Shown here: one piece after another, positions 7,607 to 16,971 of the stretch
How the letters are laid out: the number at the start of each line of letters is the position of its first letter
How positions within the stretch are numbered: position 1 is the first letter of the stretch
Origin: Gammaproteobacteria bacterium
GTDB lineage: Bacteria; Pseudomonadota; Gammaproteobacteria; Enterobacterales; Kangiellaceae
Assembly: GCA_013373375.1 (NCBI GenBank)
Contig: JABXHY010000005.1
Span: forward strand, 186,001 to 250,000
Length of the DNA stretch: 64,000 nucleotides
Direction: 5' to 3'
Translations under genes and position numbers: made by a program
The notes under the pieces: generated by a model
Databases searched by the model: none
What the model was told of the DNA's origin: nothing
Seen by the model: only the letters and a program-made list of their open reading frames with translations

Positions 7607-9490
7607 ATGATTCACAATGATGACTCAGCAATCGATAACTACAACATTCCAGCATGGAGTGATGGATTCTTTTCCGTAGATAATGACGGCGATATGGTTT
7701 TACAAGCCAATCACAATGGAATCGAGCATCAGCACAAGCTACACAAAATAATCGATAAGCTAAAGTTGGACGAAAAACCTCTCCCAGTGTTAATAAGATT
7801 TGGTGACATTTTAAGAAATCGACTCGACCAAATAACAGACGCTTTCAGCGAAGCCATCACCCAAGCAAATTATAACAATCGCTTTACCTGCGTTTATCCT
7901 ATTAAGGTAAACCAGCAGCGCGAAGTCGTGAATGAATTGGTTAGCCACGGAGGATCCAAGTTTGGCTTAGAGGCAGGGAGTAAACCTGAATTGCTGGCAG
8001 TACTTGGAGCGGACATGCCGCGAGAAAGCATTGTCGTGTGTAATGGATACAAAGACCGCGAATATTTGAGAACTGCATTAATTGGTCAGGCGATGGGTCG
8101 ACGAGTATTCATTGTGGTTGAAAAATTACATGAGCTCGAACTCATTCTAGAAGAAAGTAAAAAAATGGGCATTCAGCCAAAACTGGGTGTTCGAGTGCGG
8201 ATGTATGCCATTAGTAAAGGAAACTGGCAAGACACCGGCGGAGAGAAATCTAAATTTGGTTTATCACCGAGCCAACTTATGAAGTTAGTTGAAATGTTGG
8301 CTGAACATAATATGACAGACTGTCTTCAGTTTTTGCATTGTCATCTAGGATCACAAATTTCCAGTATTACTGATATCCGTAAAGGCGTAAAAGAATGCGC
8401 GCGCTATTTTGTAGAACTTTGCAGAATGGGTTTGCCACTTAAAGTTATTGATGTTGGCGGCGGTCTTGGCGTCGACTACGAAGGAACCCAATCACCATCC
8501 TATTACTCTATAAACTACACGGTTCAGGAATATGCAAACTGTATCGTACAAACTATTTCAGATGTACTCGAACAACATCAGTTAGCGCATCCCGAAATTA
8601 TTACCGAATCAGGAAGAGCACTCACGGCACACCACGCAGTTTTGGTTACTAACATGTTTGACCGTGAAAAAGCTCCTGGCTTAAGTGAACCAGAAGAAGT
8701 TACCAATGAGCAACCTAATGTTTTACAAAATCTGTGGCGACATTACAGCGAGGTAAACGAAGAAAACGCTTCAGAAGCTTACCACTCAGCGGTGTTTTAT
8801 CTCAATGAAGCTTTAATGATGTACACCCATGAGTCAATAAATTTGGAAGACTGGGCGCAAGCTGAACAATTATACTTTGCGATTTGTCGGAAAGTTTATC
8901 CTCTACTCGACCCAGACATTGCAGGACAGTCTGATATTTTAAAAGAATTAGATACCAAATTAGCCGACAAATTATTCTGCAATTTTAGTTTGTTTCAATC
9001 GTTACCTGATGCTTGGGGTGTTGGACAAATTTTTCCAGTCATTCCTCTTCAGGGTCTCGATAAGCCGTTAACTCAAAGAGGAATTATTAAAGACATTACC
9101 TGCGATTCAGACGGTAGAATTGAACGCTACGTAAATGGTAAAAAAATCGAAGCCAGTCTAAAACTCCCGGAGTTCGATGATAATAATTTATTACTTGGCG
9201 TTTTTATGGTTGGAGCTTATCAAGAAATATTAGGAGCACTTCATAATTTATTTGGCGATACACACACTGTCCATCTAAATCTCGGTTCCGATGGCTCCAT
9301 AATCGAACAAGAGCAAAACCCAGGAGATACAGTATCAGACACACTTTCAATTGTTCACTTTGATAGTGAACAGCTGATTAAAAAATATCAGCAACAATTG
9401 AGTGATAGCAACATCGACAATGAACTTGCAAATGATTACTTAGAAGAGTTAACCAACGGATTAACCGGCTACACCTACTTGGAAGATTAA
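7607..9490 (+). CDS. speA: biosynthetic arginine decarboxylase
   Basis: 627 residues, close to the usual length. PLP enzyme of alanine-racemase fold that converts arginine to agmatine, the first step to putrescine. YPIKVNQ carries the PLP lysine at residue 100; HCHLGSQ and DVGGGLGVDYEG are further active-site and phosphate-binding segments, and the C-terminal domain shows GAYQEILGALHNLFGD, typical of this family. ATG at 7607 has no good ribosome site nearby. The next gene starts 2 bases after its stop, so they are likely translated together. Confidence 0.96.
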   Translation: MIHNDDSAIDNYNIPAWSDGFFSVDNDGDMVLQANHNGIEHQHKLHKIIDKLKLDEKPLPVLIRFGDILRNRLDQITDAFSEAITQANYNNRFTCVYPIKVNQQREVVNELVSHGGSKFGLEAGSKPELLAVLGADMPRESIVVCNGYKDREYLRTALIGQAMGRRVFIVVEKLHELELILEESKKMGIQPKLGVRVRMYAISKGNWQDTGGEKSKFGLSPSQLMKLVEMLAEHNMTDCLQFLHCHLGSQISSITDIRKGVKECARYFVELCRMGLPLKVIDVGGGLGVDYEGTQSPSYYSINYTVQEYANCIVQTISDVLEQHQLAHPEIITESGRALTAHHAVLVTNMFDREKAPGLSEPEEVTNEQPNVLQNLWRHYSEVNEENASEAYHSAVFYLNEALMMYTHESINLEDWAQAEQLYFAICRKVYPLLDPDIAGQSDILKELDTKLADKLFCNFSLFQSLPDAWGVGQIFPVIPLQGLDKPLTQRGIIKDITCDSDGRIERYVNGKKIEASLKLPEFDDNNLLLGVFMVGAYQEILGALHNLFGDTHTVHLNLGSDGSIIEQEQNPGDTVSDTLSIVHFDSEQLIKKYQQQLSDSNIDNELANDYLEELTNGLTGYTYLED

Positions 9491-9492
9491 TT

Positions 9493-9720
9493 ATGAAAGT
9501 AAAGTTTGAAATTGATGCGTCACCAGAAGAATGGCGAAAATTTTTCGGTATGCCTGACGTTAGTGAGTTACACGAACAGCTCATTGAAAAAGCAAAATCA
9601 AAAATTGAGTCGGGTGAGTACGATCCTGTCAAGTTGTTACAGGAATTCATGCCCGACGATATAAAAAAAGTTACAGATTTACAGAAACAATTTTGGGAAA
9701 ATTTGTTTAACAAATCTTAA
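9493..9720 (+). CDS. small conserved hypothetical protein (DUF6489-like)
   Basis: 75 residues. The opening MKVKFEIDASPEEWRKFFGM and the following PDV segment resemble the DUF6489 family, in which a short beta strand is followed by helices; no function is known. It is soluble, with no signal peptide. The start lies 2 bases after the speA stop and its ribosome site (GGAAG) is inside the end of speA, so expression is probably coupled. The acyltransferase gene follows after 11 bases. Confidence 0.75.
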   Translation: MKVKFEIDASPEEWRKFFGMPDVSELHEQLIEKAKSKIESGEYDPVKLLQEFMPDDIKKVTDLQKQFWENLFNKS

Positions 9721-9731
9721 AAGAGTTGTAG

Positions 9732-10616
9732 ATGTTCAAAAAGATCAAAAATAGTGTTATCGGCGTAATATCGTTTTTAGGTTTTGCATTAAACTTAATA
9801 ATTTGGATTATACCGGTACTTTTTTTCTCGTTTATAAAACTGATAGTTCCATTCAGCATAATTAAAAAATCGATTAGCAGCCTACTAAATTGGTGTGCGG
9901 AAAGATGGATCAGTGTGAATAGCCTAATGGCTCATTTTCATTTATCGCTAGAAGTAAAATGGCCTGAAGAGTTAGAGTTTTCTCGTAAAGACTGGTATCT
10001 GGTTATGGCTAACCACCAATCTTGGGTTGATATTTATATATTGCAAAATCTTTTTAATAGAAAAATTCCCTTTCTAAAGTTTTTCCTAAAAAAGGAATTA
10101 ATTTATGTTCCTCTTTTAGGGGTAGCATGGTGGGCACTTGACTTCCCATTTATGAAACGCCACTCAAAGTCATATTTAAAAAAATACCCTCATAAAAAGG
10201 GGCAAGACCTCGAAACTACCAAAAAAGCCTGCGAAAAATTCAAGCATATCCCGATATCCGTTATGAATTTCGTTGAAGGTACTCGCTTCACTCCAAGCAA
10301 AGCCAAACGACAAAATACGCCATATAACAATTTGCTGAAGCCCAAGTCTGGCGGCATCGGAACAGTTTTGTCGATACTTGGCCAACAAATGCACACAGTC
10401 CTCGATATCACTTTGTTTTACGAGAATGGTCCGCCAACCTTTTGGGAATTCTTATGTGGTAAGACTGGGCATGTGAAAGTCATGGTGCGTCAAATTCAGG
10501 TTTCACCCGACTTAATTGGTGACATGAGTAGCCCCGAAACAAGAGTCAACGTTCAAAACTGGCTAAACGGTATCTGGCAAAGTAAAGATCAGCAGCTGCA
10601 AGCGATGGCAAAATAA
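9732..10616 (+). CDS. yihG: YihG-type lysophospholipid acyltransferase
   Basis: 294-residue membrane-associated acyltransferase of the PlsC (LPLAT) superfamily. Catalytic NHQSWVD (His95, Asp100) and acceptor-binding EGTR (182-185) are intact. The stretch between them (FLKKELIYVPLLGVAWWALDFPFMKR) looks like E. coli YihG, which transfers acyl chains to lysophosphatidic acid-type acceptors. One or two hydrophobic segments (about residues 8-40) anchor it. Third in line after speA and the small gene, with an AAGAG ribosome site. Confidence 0.88.
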   Translation: MFKKIKNSVIGVISFLGFALNLIIWIIPVLFFSFIKLIVPFSIIKKSISSLLNWCAERWISVNSLMAHFHLSLEVKWPEELEFSRKDWYLVMANHQSWVDIYILQNLFNRKIPFLKFFLKKELIYVPLLGVAWWALDFPFMKRHSKSYLKKYPHKKGQDLETTKKACEKFKHIPISVMNFVEGTRFTPSKAKRQNTPYNNLLKPKSGGIGTVLSILGQQMHTVLDITLFYENGPPTFWEFLCGKTGHVKVMVRQIQVSPDLIGDMSSPETRVNVQNWLNGIWQSKDQQLQAMAK

Positions 10617-10991
10617 TTTTCAAAAAGGTTATAAATGGCACTTTCTAATTATTATGTGCTACGAATAGCGATGATTGCGTCAACAAAAGTTATGGAAATA
10701 CAGCTGATTTTATTATTTCCAACTCTTTTGATTCAAAATGGTGGCTCAAAATAGTATTTTGATCATAAAGATTCGAACAATCAGATAGGGTTTAATCTTT
10801 TAGGCAATAATACCCAGAAGACTTAAAAATCTAATTTTTTCAATATGTTAACTTTAAATTTTTGCTGTTTAAAATTCAATCCAACCTATTAAAACAGCTT
10901 TGTTTTGTTTATTTTTTCAACTTTTATAGATATTTCGTGGTTTTTCTAGTATCATGCCGCGCAAAATTTAAGCAGTAAAGGAGACTATCTA
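10617..10991. other. 375-base AT-rich intergenic region
   Basis: I see no gene here. It holds two loose inverted repeats: GGAAATA/TATTTCC at 10694-10720, followed by a short T-run that might weakly terminate the speA unit, and a GCTGTTT/AAACAGC pair near 10860-10900. Close to its right end TAGTAT (10947-10952) could be a -10 box for the downstream coiled-coil gene, but the matching -35 is poor. Confidence 0.5.
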
Positions 10992-11744
10992 TTGGAACAA
11001 GCGAGCATTGAAGTCCAGCTACAAGTGTGGAAAGAACTAGCGATTAGCAAACAAGTTCTTATGCAAACAGCCGCAAAGGCACTCGGTTTACCTGAAGAGT
11101 ACACCACAGAAGAGCTAGAAATTGCTCTAAACAAAACCATCAAACTTGCTGCTAACGCAGAAGCGGAGATTAAAGCTGCGCAAGAAAAAGCGAACGCTGC
11201 GATCGCAGACATGCAACTAAAAGTTGAAGCTGCTGAGAAAGCCACTAAAGTAGCGCTGGCAGAGAAAGAACAAGCTCTCGCAGGAAAAGATACTGCAGAA
11301 CAGTCAATGGAAGCAAATCGGTCTCAAACCGCAGATGAGCTTAAAAAAGCTAAATCTCAGCTAGCCGAGAAGCAAAAAGAATTAAAACAGATTACCAAAG
11401 TTCTTGCCGACACTCCGGAAAATGTCGTTAAGAAAATGAAAGCTCTCAAGAAAGAGAAAATGGATGAAGCTAAAGCTAAAAAATCAGCTGAAGATTTATC
11501 TAAGAAACTGAAAAAAGAGAAGCAAACTGCTGAAACTACTGTAGCCGAGCAAAAGGAAATTTTGAACAAAGCAGTAGAGTTAATTAATGAATATAAAGAG
11601 CTAAATAAGCTAGCAAACGAACAGTTTGATAAGCTTGCTGAAACAGCCGAAGACAAAGATAGCTTAACTAAGGTTCCTTCGATTAACGAAGAAATTGTTG
11701 AGTTAATTGAGAAAGCTGTTGAAGAGAAAAAAAGTAAGAAGTAA
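10992..11744 (+). CDS. coiled-coil protein of unknown function
   Basis: 250 residues. The start is TTG, supported by a strong AAGGAG site 8 bases upstream and by no other nearby start. Residues 1-45 look like a small helical head (VWKELAISKQVLMQTAAKALGL, then EEYTTEELEIAL). From about 48 to 215 it is almost continuous Ala/Lys/Glu coiled coil with a break near TPENVVKK. There is no signal peptide or membrane segment, so it is cytoplasmic. Single-gene unit ending in a strong terminator. Function unknown; it may belong to an uncharacterised family of marine gammaproteobacteria, but that is memory rather than a search. Confidence 0.8.
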   Translation: MEQASIEVQLQVWKELAISKQVLMQTAAKALGLPEEYTTEELEIALNKTIKLAANAEAEIKAAQEKANAAIADMQLKVEAAEKATKVALAEKEQALAGKDTAEQSMEANRSQTADELKKAKSQLAEKQKELKQITKVLADTPENVVKKMKALKKEKMDEAKAKKSAEDLSKKLKKEKQTAETTVAEQKEILNKAVELINEYKELNKLANEQFDKLAETAEDKDSLTKVPSINEEIVELIEKAVEEKKSKK

Positions 11745-11759
11745 TCGATTATCGATGTT

Positions 11760-11787
11760 AAAAAAGCCCGCTTAAGCGGGCTTTTTT
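11760..11787. terminator. bidirectional intrinsic terminator
   Basis: GCCCGCTTAAGCGGGC is a perfect 16-base palindrome flanked by six A on the left and six T on the right, so it terminates in both directions. It lies between the convergent coiled-coil and methyltransferase genes and reaches the methyltransferase stop codon (11786-11788). Confidence 0.92.
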
Positions 11788-12553
11788 ATTTGTCATTTAC
11801 TGGCTTCCTAAGCATCCAGATATAACCAGGAGTCAGCCAGAAGCAAAACTTTGAAATAACCTTTGCAACTCTGTGTTTTAATGTTCCGGGCTTTAACATG
11901 TAATCTGCGTGATAACATTCGGGATCATTAATTATTTTTTTAGTGTAATCCGTTAATTCAAATTGATTGACCAGCTTTTTTAGTCCCCAGTAAGAAAAAT
12001 GAAGCTCGTGATAAAAATCTGCTTTGCCCATTTTTCTTACATAATAATGAGCTAGTGGCCTTGGAATTACAGAGAGTAAAGGTAAGTTATAATGAGGTTC
12101 ATTCCACATTAAACGGTTTGAAGCGGCAAAGTAACAATAACCACCTGGCTTTAAAACTCGATAAATCTCCGACATCATCTTTCTTGCATCAGGCACGTGC
12201 TCATAAACTTGGGAGCAAATGACAAGATCGAAACTTGATGGTGAAGCGTCAATTTCCATAGCATCACCAACATTGAACTCTAGATTGTCTTTTTGAAAGG
12301 ACTGACTAGCGTTTTCAACCGCTTCCTGATCAATATCAATTCCACGAACTGATTTGAAAAAATTCGCTAGATAATCATCGATATGACCAGTTGAACCACC
12401 AACGTCTAAAACGCCCAATTCTGATAATTCGGTATTAAAAACATCCTTACAAACAGCAACCATGGTAACTGCTTTTTTTCGCCTACCATGCGAGTCATGC
12501 ATCGCACTATTTATTTGCGAAAAACCAGGTTGGTAATTACGCTGTTCAGTCAT
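11786..12553 (-). CDS. class I SAM-dependent methyltransferase
   Basis: 255 residues with the Rossmann-type methyltransferase core. Motif I is VLDVGGSTG (about 48-56), acidic Asp follows in GIDID, and SFDLVICSQVYEHVPD and VLKPGGYCYF are motifs IV and V. The fold is that of the Methyltransf_11/UbiE-like group, acting on small molecules, lipids or sugars. No neighbour shows the substrate. The C-terminal part (residues 150-255) is rich in aromatic and basic residues and may be substrate-specific. Confidence 0.8.
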   Translation of the reverse strand: MTEQRNYQPGFSQINSAMHDSHGRRKKAVTMVAVCKDVFNTELSELGVLDVGGSTGHIDDYLANFFKSVRGIDIDQEAVENASQSFQKDNLEFNVGDAMEIDASPSSFDLVICSQVYEHVPDARKMMSEIYRVLKPGGYCYFAASNRLMWNEPHYNLPLLSVIPRPLAHYYVRKMGKADFYHELHFSYWGLKKLVNQFELTDYTKKIINDPECYHADYMLKPGTLKHRVAKVISKFCFWLTPGYIWMLRKPVNDK

Positions 12554-12638
12554 GATTTATGCAATTAGATTAAAAGTGGGTTTTATAACCCTAGCATGAA
12601 ACACTCTAGGTTTCTCAAATTTTCAATAATCTGCTTTT

Positions 12639-14654
12639 CTAATCGGAGATCATAGCTCTTAACGCGGCCATATTTTTTCGGCCCTTGTCTTGCCGCTCTT
12701 CTTCGGATTGAGGCACCATTTGTTCTTCCCAAATCATATCTTCTTGCGGCATTTCAAATAAAAAGCGGCTGGGTTCGGTATCCATTTTTTCGCCATATTG
12801 CTTTCGCTGTCTCGCGTATGACAAGACCAAGTTTTTTTGTGCTCGAGTTATTCCAACGTAAGCAAGTCGACGCTCTTCCTCGATGTTATCTTCTTCAATA
12901 GATGATCGATGAGGAAGCAACTCTTCTTCCATGCCAATAAGGAAAACATGATTAAACTCGAGTCCTTTTGAAGCGTGCAATGTCATCATTTGTACTTCAT
13001 TGTTTTCAGTCTCAGACTCGTTTCTATCAAGCATTTCTCTCAATAAAAGCTTATTTATCGATCGAGCAAGAGGATCATCTTCTTCAATATTATTTTCCAG
13101 CTCACGCTCAATCCATTCGAGTAATTGTTGTACGTTGTTCCATCGAAACTCTGCTGCCTTGGTACTACTGGAATTATCGTATAAGTAACCATGGTATCCA
13201 ATGTAGGCTATCATCTCATGTAGCACTGCCATGGTATCACCACGTTTAGCATTGTCTTCACAACGACTGATTAAGCCGACAAAACGTTGCAATGCTTCGT
13301 AGCCTTTTGTTGGCAATTCTTCTTTTAAGCCCAATTCAAAACACGCATCATATAAACTGATGTGGCGCTTTTGTGCGTACAAGCCTAATTTTTCTAATGT
13401 GGTTGGGCCAATTTCTCGACGCGGTGTATTAACGATTCGCAAAAATGCATTGTCATCATCTTGATTAACCATCAGTCGACAATAAGCCATAATATCTTTA
13501 ATTTCGGTTCTGGCGAAAAATGATGTACTGCCACTAACTTTGTAAGGAACTTGCTTTTCTAATAATGCTTTTTCAACAAACCGAGACTGATGATTTCCTC
13601 GGTATAATATTGCGTAATCTGAGTATTGCGTTCCATGTCTTAACTTATGCGACAAAATCTCGTTAGCAACTCTCTCTGCTTCATTGTACTCATCATCTGC
13701 TGCAATCACTCTAATTGAATCGCCATACTGTTTATCCGACCACAAAGCTTTTTCAAATACATGAGGATTATTCGCAATCACTTCATTGGCTGCTTTTAAA
13801 ATTCGGCCGTATGAACGGTAATTCTGTTCCAGTTTTACGACCTGTAAGTTCGGATAGTCTTCCTGCAGTAATGCCAAGTTTTCTGGTTGCGCACCTCGCC
13901 ACGAATAAATCGATTGATCATCATCGCCAACAACCGTAAATTTTCCAAAGCGTCCGCACAGCAACTTGACCAATTCATACTGACAAGTATTAGTATCTTG
14001 ATATTCATCAACTAATAAATAACGAATTTTATTCTGCCATTTTTCCAAAGCCTCTGAGTGATTGCGAAACAACTCAACAGGATATCGAATGAGATCATCA
14101 AAATCGACAGCGTTATAAGCTCTCATACTACGATCGTAAAGCTCATAGATTTTTGCCATAGCAAGGTCGTCTTGATTGGTCACTTGATTAATAATTTGTT
14201 GTGGACTTTGTAGATCATTTTTCCAATTGGAGATCTTTTGTTGAATTGCTATCAGTTCACTTTTATCAGAATCAGCATTTCGATGGCACAGTTCTCGGAT
14301 TAGACTCAAGGTGTCTTGATCATCGAAAATGGTAAAGTTACTTTTAAATCCGAGAGTACGATGTTCCTTTCGAATAATATTCAACCCCAAATTATGAAAG
14401 GTCGATACGATGAGTCCTCTTGCTTGCTTACCACCTAGTAATTGGCTCACACGCTCCTTCATTTCTCGAGCAGCTTTATTGGTAAATGTCACTGCTGCGA
14501 TTTGGCTACCTTTGTATCCGCAGTTTTGAATTAGATGGACAATTTTTGTCGTAATAACACTGGTTTTTCCTGATCCAGCGCCAGCCAGCACCAATAAAGG
14601 TGATTCAACAGTGTTGACAGCTTGTTGTTGTCTTTCGTTTAGTTGGTGGCCCAC
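12639..14654 (-). CDS. rep: ATP-dependent DNA helicase Rep
   Basis: 671-residue superfamily 1 3'-5' helicase that clears proteins ahead of replication forks and helps restart. Walker A is AGAGSGKT (about 24-31), followed by AAVTFTNKAAREMKERV (motif Ia), LLVDEYQDTN (motif II) and VVGDDDQSIYSWRGA (motif III). The closeness of these blocks to E. coli Rep, including NYRSYGRILKAAN, favours Rep over UvrD. The start is GTG at 14654, with a weak GAG 9 bases upstream. Single gene, 85 bases from the methyltransferase. Confidence 0.93.
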   Translation of the reverse strand: MGHQLNERQQQAVNTVESPLLVLAGAGSGKTSVITTKIVHLIQNCGYKGSQIAAVTFTNKAAREMKERVSQLLGGKQARGLIVSTFHNLGLNIIRKEHRTLGFKSNFTIFDDQDTLSLIRELCHRNADSDKSELIAIQQKISNWKNDLQSPQQIINQVTNQDDLAMAKIYELYDRSMRAYNAVDFDDLIRYPVELFRNHSEALEKWQNKIRYLLVDEYQDTNTCQYELVKLLCGRFGKFTVVGDDDQSIYSWRGAQPENLALLQEDYPNLQVVKLEQNYRSYGRILKAANEVIANNPHVFEKALWSDKQYGDSIRVIAADDEYNEAERVANEILSHKLRHGTQYSDYAILYRGNHQSRFVEKALLEKQVPYKVSGSTSFFARTEIKDIMAYCRLMVNQDDDNAFLRIVNTPRREIGPTTLEKLGLYAQKRHISLYDACFELGLKEELPTKGYEALQRFVGLISRCEDNAKRGDTMAVLHEMIAYIGYHGYLYDNSSSTKAAEFRWNNVQQLLEWIERELENNIEEDDPLARSINKLLLREMLDRNESETENNEVQMMTLHASKGLEFNHVFLIGMEEELLPHRSSIEEDNIEEERRLAYVGITRAQKNLVLSYARQRKQYGEKMDTEPSRFLFEMPQEDMIWEEQMVPQSEEERQDKGRKNMAALRAMISD

Positions 14655-14661
14655 TACAAAG

Positions 14662-14704
14662 TCTCAGAATTTTTACTGTCTGAGAATTTAGGCATCTCAG
14701 AGAT
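14662..14704. repeat. cluster of TCTCAGA/TCTGAGA repeats just upstream of rep
   Basis: TCTCAGA (14662-14668) and TCTGAGA (14679-14685) form a perfect 7-bp inverted repeat with a 10-base spacer, and ATCTCAGAGAT (14694-14704) is a further perfect palindrome sharing the same core. They lie 8-50 bases upstream of the rep start. They may be operator half-sites or a leader hairpin; I recognise no regulator. Confidence 0.35.
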
Positions 14705-14706
14705 AA

Positions 14707-14844
14707 TTAGTTGGCCCTTCGATAACGAGCGCCAGAAGCAGAATTAAACCGTCCTGATCGAATCAGAATTGAGCCGACGATTGTAATAGACTCCTTGGGC
14801 ATTGCCAATCGAATCTTCTGTGACTGAAATTTAAAAACTACCAT
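14707..14844 (-). CDS. possible 45-residue basic small protein
   Basis: An ATG-started 45-codon frame fills most of the gap between comM and rep and ends before the repeats upstream of rep. The product is basic, with a central KESITIVGSILIRSGRF and an Arg-rich tail. No good ribosome site precedes it and I do not know the family. It could be a small gene, the remains of a larger one, or chance. Confidence 0.25.
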   Translation of the reverse strand: MVVFKFQSQKIRLAMPKESITIVGSILIRSGRFNSASGARYRRAN

Positions 14845-14874
14845 TTTTCAAGGCGATCGGTGTTTTAGGCAAAG

Positions 14875-16389
14875 TTAAATTTGTTGCAACATTCGTTCTA
14901 CTTTTCGGTAGGAAATGGCTTCCGATACATGCGGCTGATCAACCTGTTTCGAGCCGCTTAGATCAGCAATTGTTCGGGCAACACGCAATATCCGATGGTA
15001 GGCTCGGGCAGATAGGCTTAGTTTTTCCATCACACTTAACACAAACTGGCGTGCGTCATGAGCGATATCAAACTCTGACTCTAATTGTCGAGCTTGCAGC
15101 TCACCATTAAGTTTACCCTGACGCCTTATTTGTAATGCGTGCGCTCGTTCAATTCTAGATCTCACCTGTTCACTGGTTTCAGCTGTGCTATCGGGTTTTG
15201 AAATAAACTCCTCTTTAGTGAGTAGAGGCACGTGAACATGAAGGTCAATACGATCTAAAAAAGGGCCAGAAAGTTTCAACAAATATCGGCGGATTTGGTC
15301 GGGAGTGCAACGACAGTGACCTCTGCTGTTGCCAAAGTGACCACAGGGACAAGGGTTCATAGCGGCAATTAATTGAAACTGAGCCGGGTATTCAGCTTGC
15401 CGCGCAGCTCGAGAAATGGTGACTCGTCCTGATTCCAGAGGCTCACGCAACACTTCTAATACTTTGCGATCAAACTCGGGCAATTCATCAAGAAAAAGCA
15501 CGCCATTGTGCGCCAAAGAGACTTCTCCAGGTCGAGGATTACTTCCACCGCCGATCAAAGCAACCGCTGAGGCTGTATGATGTGGAACTCGAAACGGGCG
15601 ATGTTTCCAGGTTGCAGGGCTAACAGACTTCCCACTAATCGATGCGATGGAAGCGCAGTCCACAGCCTGATCATCGGTTAATTCTGGCATGATCCCTGGC
15701 AGTCGACTGGCTAACATTGTTTTACCAGTGCCGGGAGGCCCGATAAATAAGAGATTATGCCGACCTCCAGCTGCAATTTCTAAAGCACGCTTCGCTGCAT
15801 ACTGACCTTTAACATCAGACAAGTCCGGTAGCTCGCTTAACTCAACGGGAGCTTCCCTCTCTTCGTTAAAATTCAGGGGCGTTTGTCCAATTAAGTGTGA
15901 CACTACGTCAAGCAAATGCTCTGCGACCAACTGCTGACCTCCAGCGAGTGCCGCTTCTGCTGCATTTGCTTTGGGCACAACCAATATTCGATTGCTGCGT
16001 TTTGCCGCCAAGGCCACCGGTAAAATTCCATGTATCGGTCTAAGTTCTCCGGAAAGTGCAAGTTCGCCAACAAATTCATATTCCGAAGAATTTTTAATGG
16101 GCACTTGGCCACTCGCTGTCAAAATCCCCAAAGCGATAGCCAAATCAAAACGACAACCATCTTTTGGCAAATCTGCCGGGGCCAAATTTATGGTGATCCG
16201 GCGCGTTGGAAACTCTAAGTTGGAGTTAATTAACGCACTGCGAACTCGATCTTTACTTTCGCGTACCGCAGCTTCTGGCAATCCGACTATGTTTAATGCG
16301 GGCAGTCCATTCGATAAATGTGTTTCGATAGTTACAAGTGGCGCCTCTATGCCGACGCCAGCACGTGAAAAAATATTTGAAAGGTTCAT
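14875..16389 (-). CDS. comM: ComM/YifB family Mg-chelatase-like AAA+ ATPase
   Basis: 504 residues, normal length. The N-terminal domain (to about residue 160) is the Lon-protease-like ChlI fold. The AAA+ domain has Walker A GPPGTGKT (217-224), Walker B LFLDELPEF and arginine-finger region, and a C-terminal Mg_chelatase_C domain carries SARAYHRILRVARTIADL. ComM is a hexameric helicase promoting branch migration during natural transformation. With dprA also present, this is compatible with uptake of DNA, though both genes are found in non-transformable species. Confidence 0.93.
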   Translation of the reverse strand: MNLSNIFSRAGVGIEAPLVTIETHLSNGLPALNIVGLPEAAVRESKDRVRSALINSNLEFPTRRITINLAPADLPKDGCRFDLAIALGILTASGQVPIKNSSEYEFVGELALSGELRPIHGILPVALAAKRSNRILVVPKANAAEAALAGGQQLVAEHLLDVVSHLIGQTPLNFNEEREAPVELSELPDLSDVKGQYAAKRALEIAAGGRHNLLFIGPPGTGKTMLASRLPGIMPELTDDQAVDCASIASISGKSVSPATWKHRPFRVPHHTASAVALIGGGSNPRPGEVSLAHNGVLFLDELPEFDRKVLEVLREPLESGRVTISRAARQAEYPAQFQLIAAMNPCPCGHFGNSRGHCRCTPDQIRRYLLKLSGPFLDRIDLHVHVPLLTKEEFISKPDSTAETSEQVRSRIERAHALQIRRQGKLNGELQARQLESEFDIAHDARQFVLSVMEKLSLSARAYHRILRVARTIADLSGSKQVDQPHVSEAISYRKVERMLQQI

Positions 16390-16499
16390 TCGTCCGTGAA
16401 TGTTGATTAATCCTGATGCGTATCTTACGCAGTTATTAAAAAGATACTATTGGCGATCACCGACAGTAGAGTAGGGCAAATCTCCTACATAGATAACTC

Positions 16500-16880
16500 T
16501 TAAGGCTGATATTTCGCTAAGACGGTATCGCCCCACCCAAGCAATTTTCCGTTTTGAAAAATTAAAGGTGTCGTTTCGTCGCGAGTGGTCAAGCCATCCT
16601 CATGTTTGTGTCGTGTTCGGTAAAACAATACCACGTATGATTTTTCTGCTATCTCAAATCCTTCAGTATCATCTGCGGGGCCTAGCCGATCCACAACCTT
16701 TTCAATATTCTCGCCAATCATTAACTGGCTAATCATAGCTCGATTATCTTGCTGTCTTACTTCCCAGCTGGAGCGATGACCTTCTTCACCATCATGAATG
16801 GCAATCACACAGCCAGATAACGATGTCGTTACAAGGGTAGCGATTAGGAGTTTTTTTACTGCTAGCACTTTGTTACTCAT
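16500..16880 (-). CDS. DUF3192 family lipoprotein
   Basis: 126 residues with a lipoprotein signal peptide: hydrophobic stretch (about 9-20) and the lipobox LSGC with Cys24. The body matches the DUF3192 family of marine gammaproteobacteria; its end (LIFQNGKLLGWGDTVLAKY) resembles the BamE/SmpA-type fold that follows a short helix and beta strands. It probably sits on the inner leaflet of the outer membrane. Function unknown. Weak GGAAGAGAAG purine run upstream. Confidence 0.8.
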   Translation of the reverse strand: MSNKVLAVKKLLIATLVTTSLSGCVIAIHDGEEGHRSSWEVRQQDNRAMISQLMIGENIEKVVDRLGPADDTEGFEIAEKSYVVLFYRTRHKHEDGLTTRDETTPLIFQNGKLLGWGDTVLAKYQP

Positions 16881-16971
16881 TTACTTCTCTTCCTTTATAA
16901 ATCAACAAATATGCTACCATTGAAATTGATATCAAAATCTTTACAAACGTAACAAAACATTAGGTTAGTTT

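Noticed and set aside
10694-10720. GGAAATA/TATTTCC repeat as terminator of the speA unit
   Set aside because: The stem is AT-rich, the loop long and the T-run broken, so I did not list it as a terminator.
15971-16399. 142-codon frame on the plus strand within comM
   Set aside because: It is antisense to a complete comM whose protein shows all motifs; the product has no recognisable domain.
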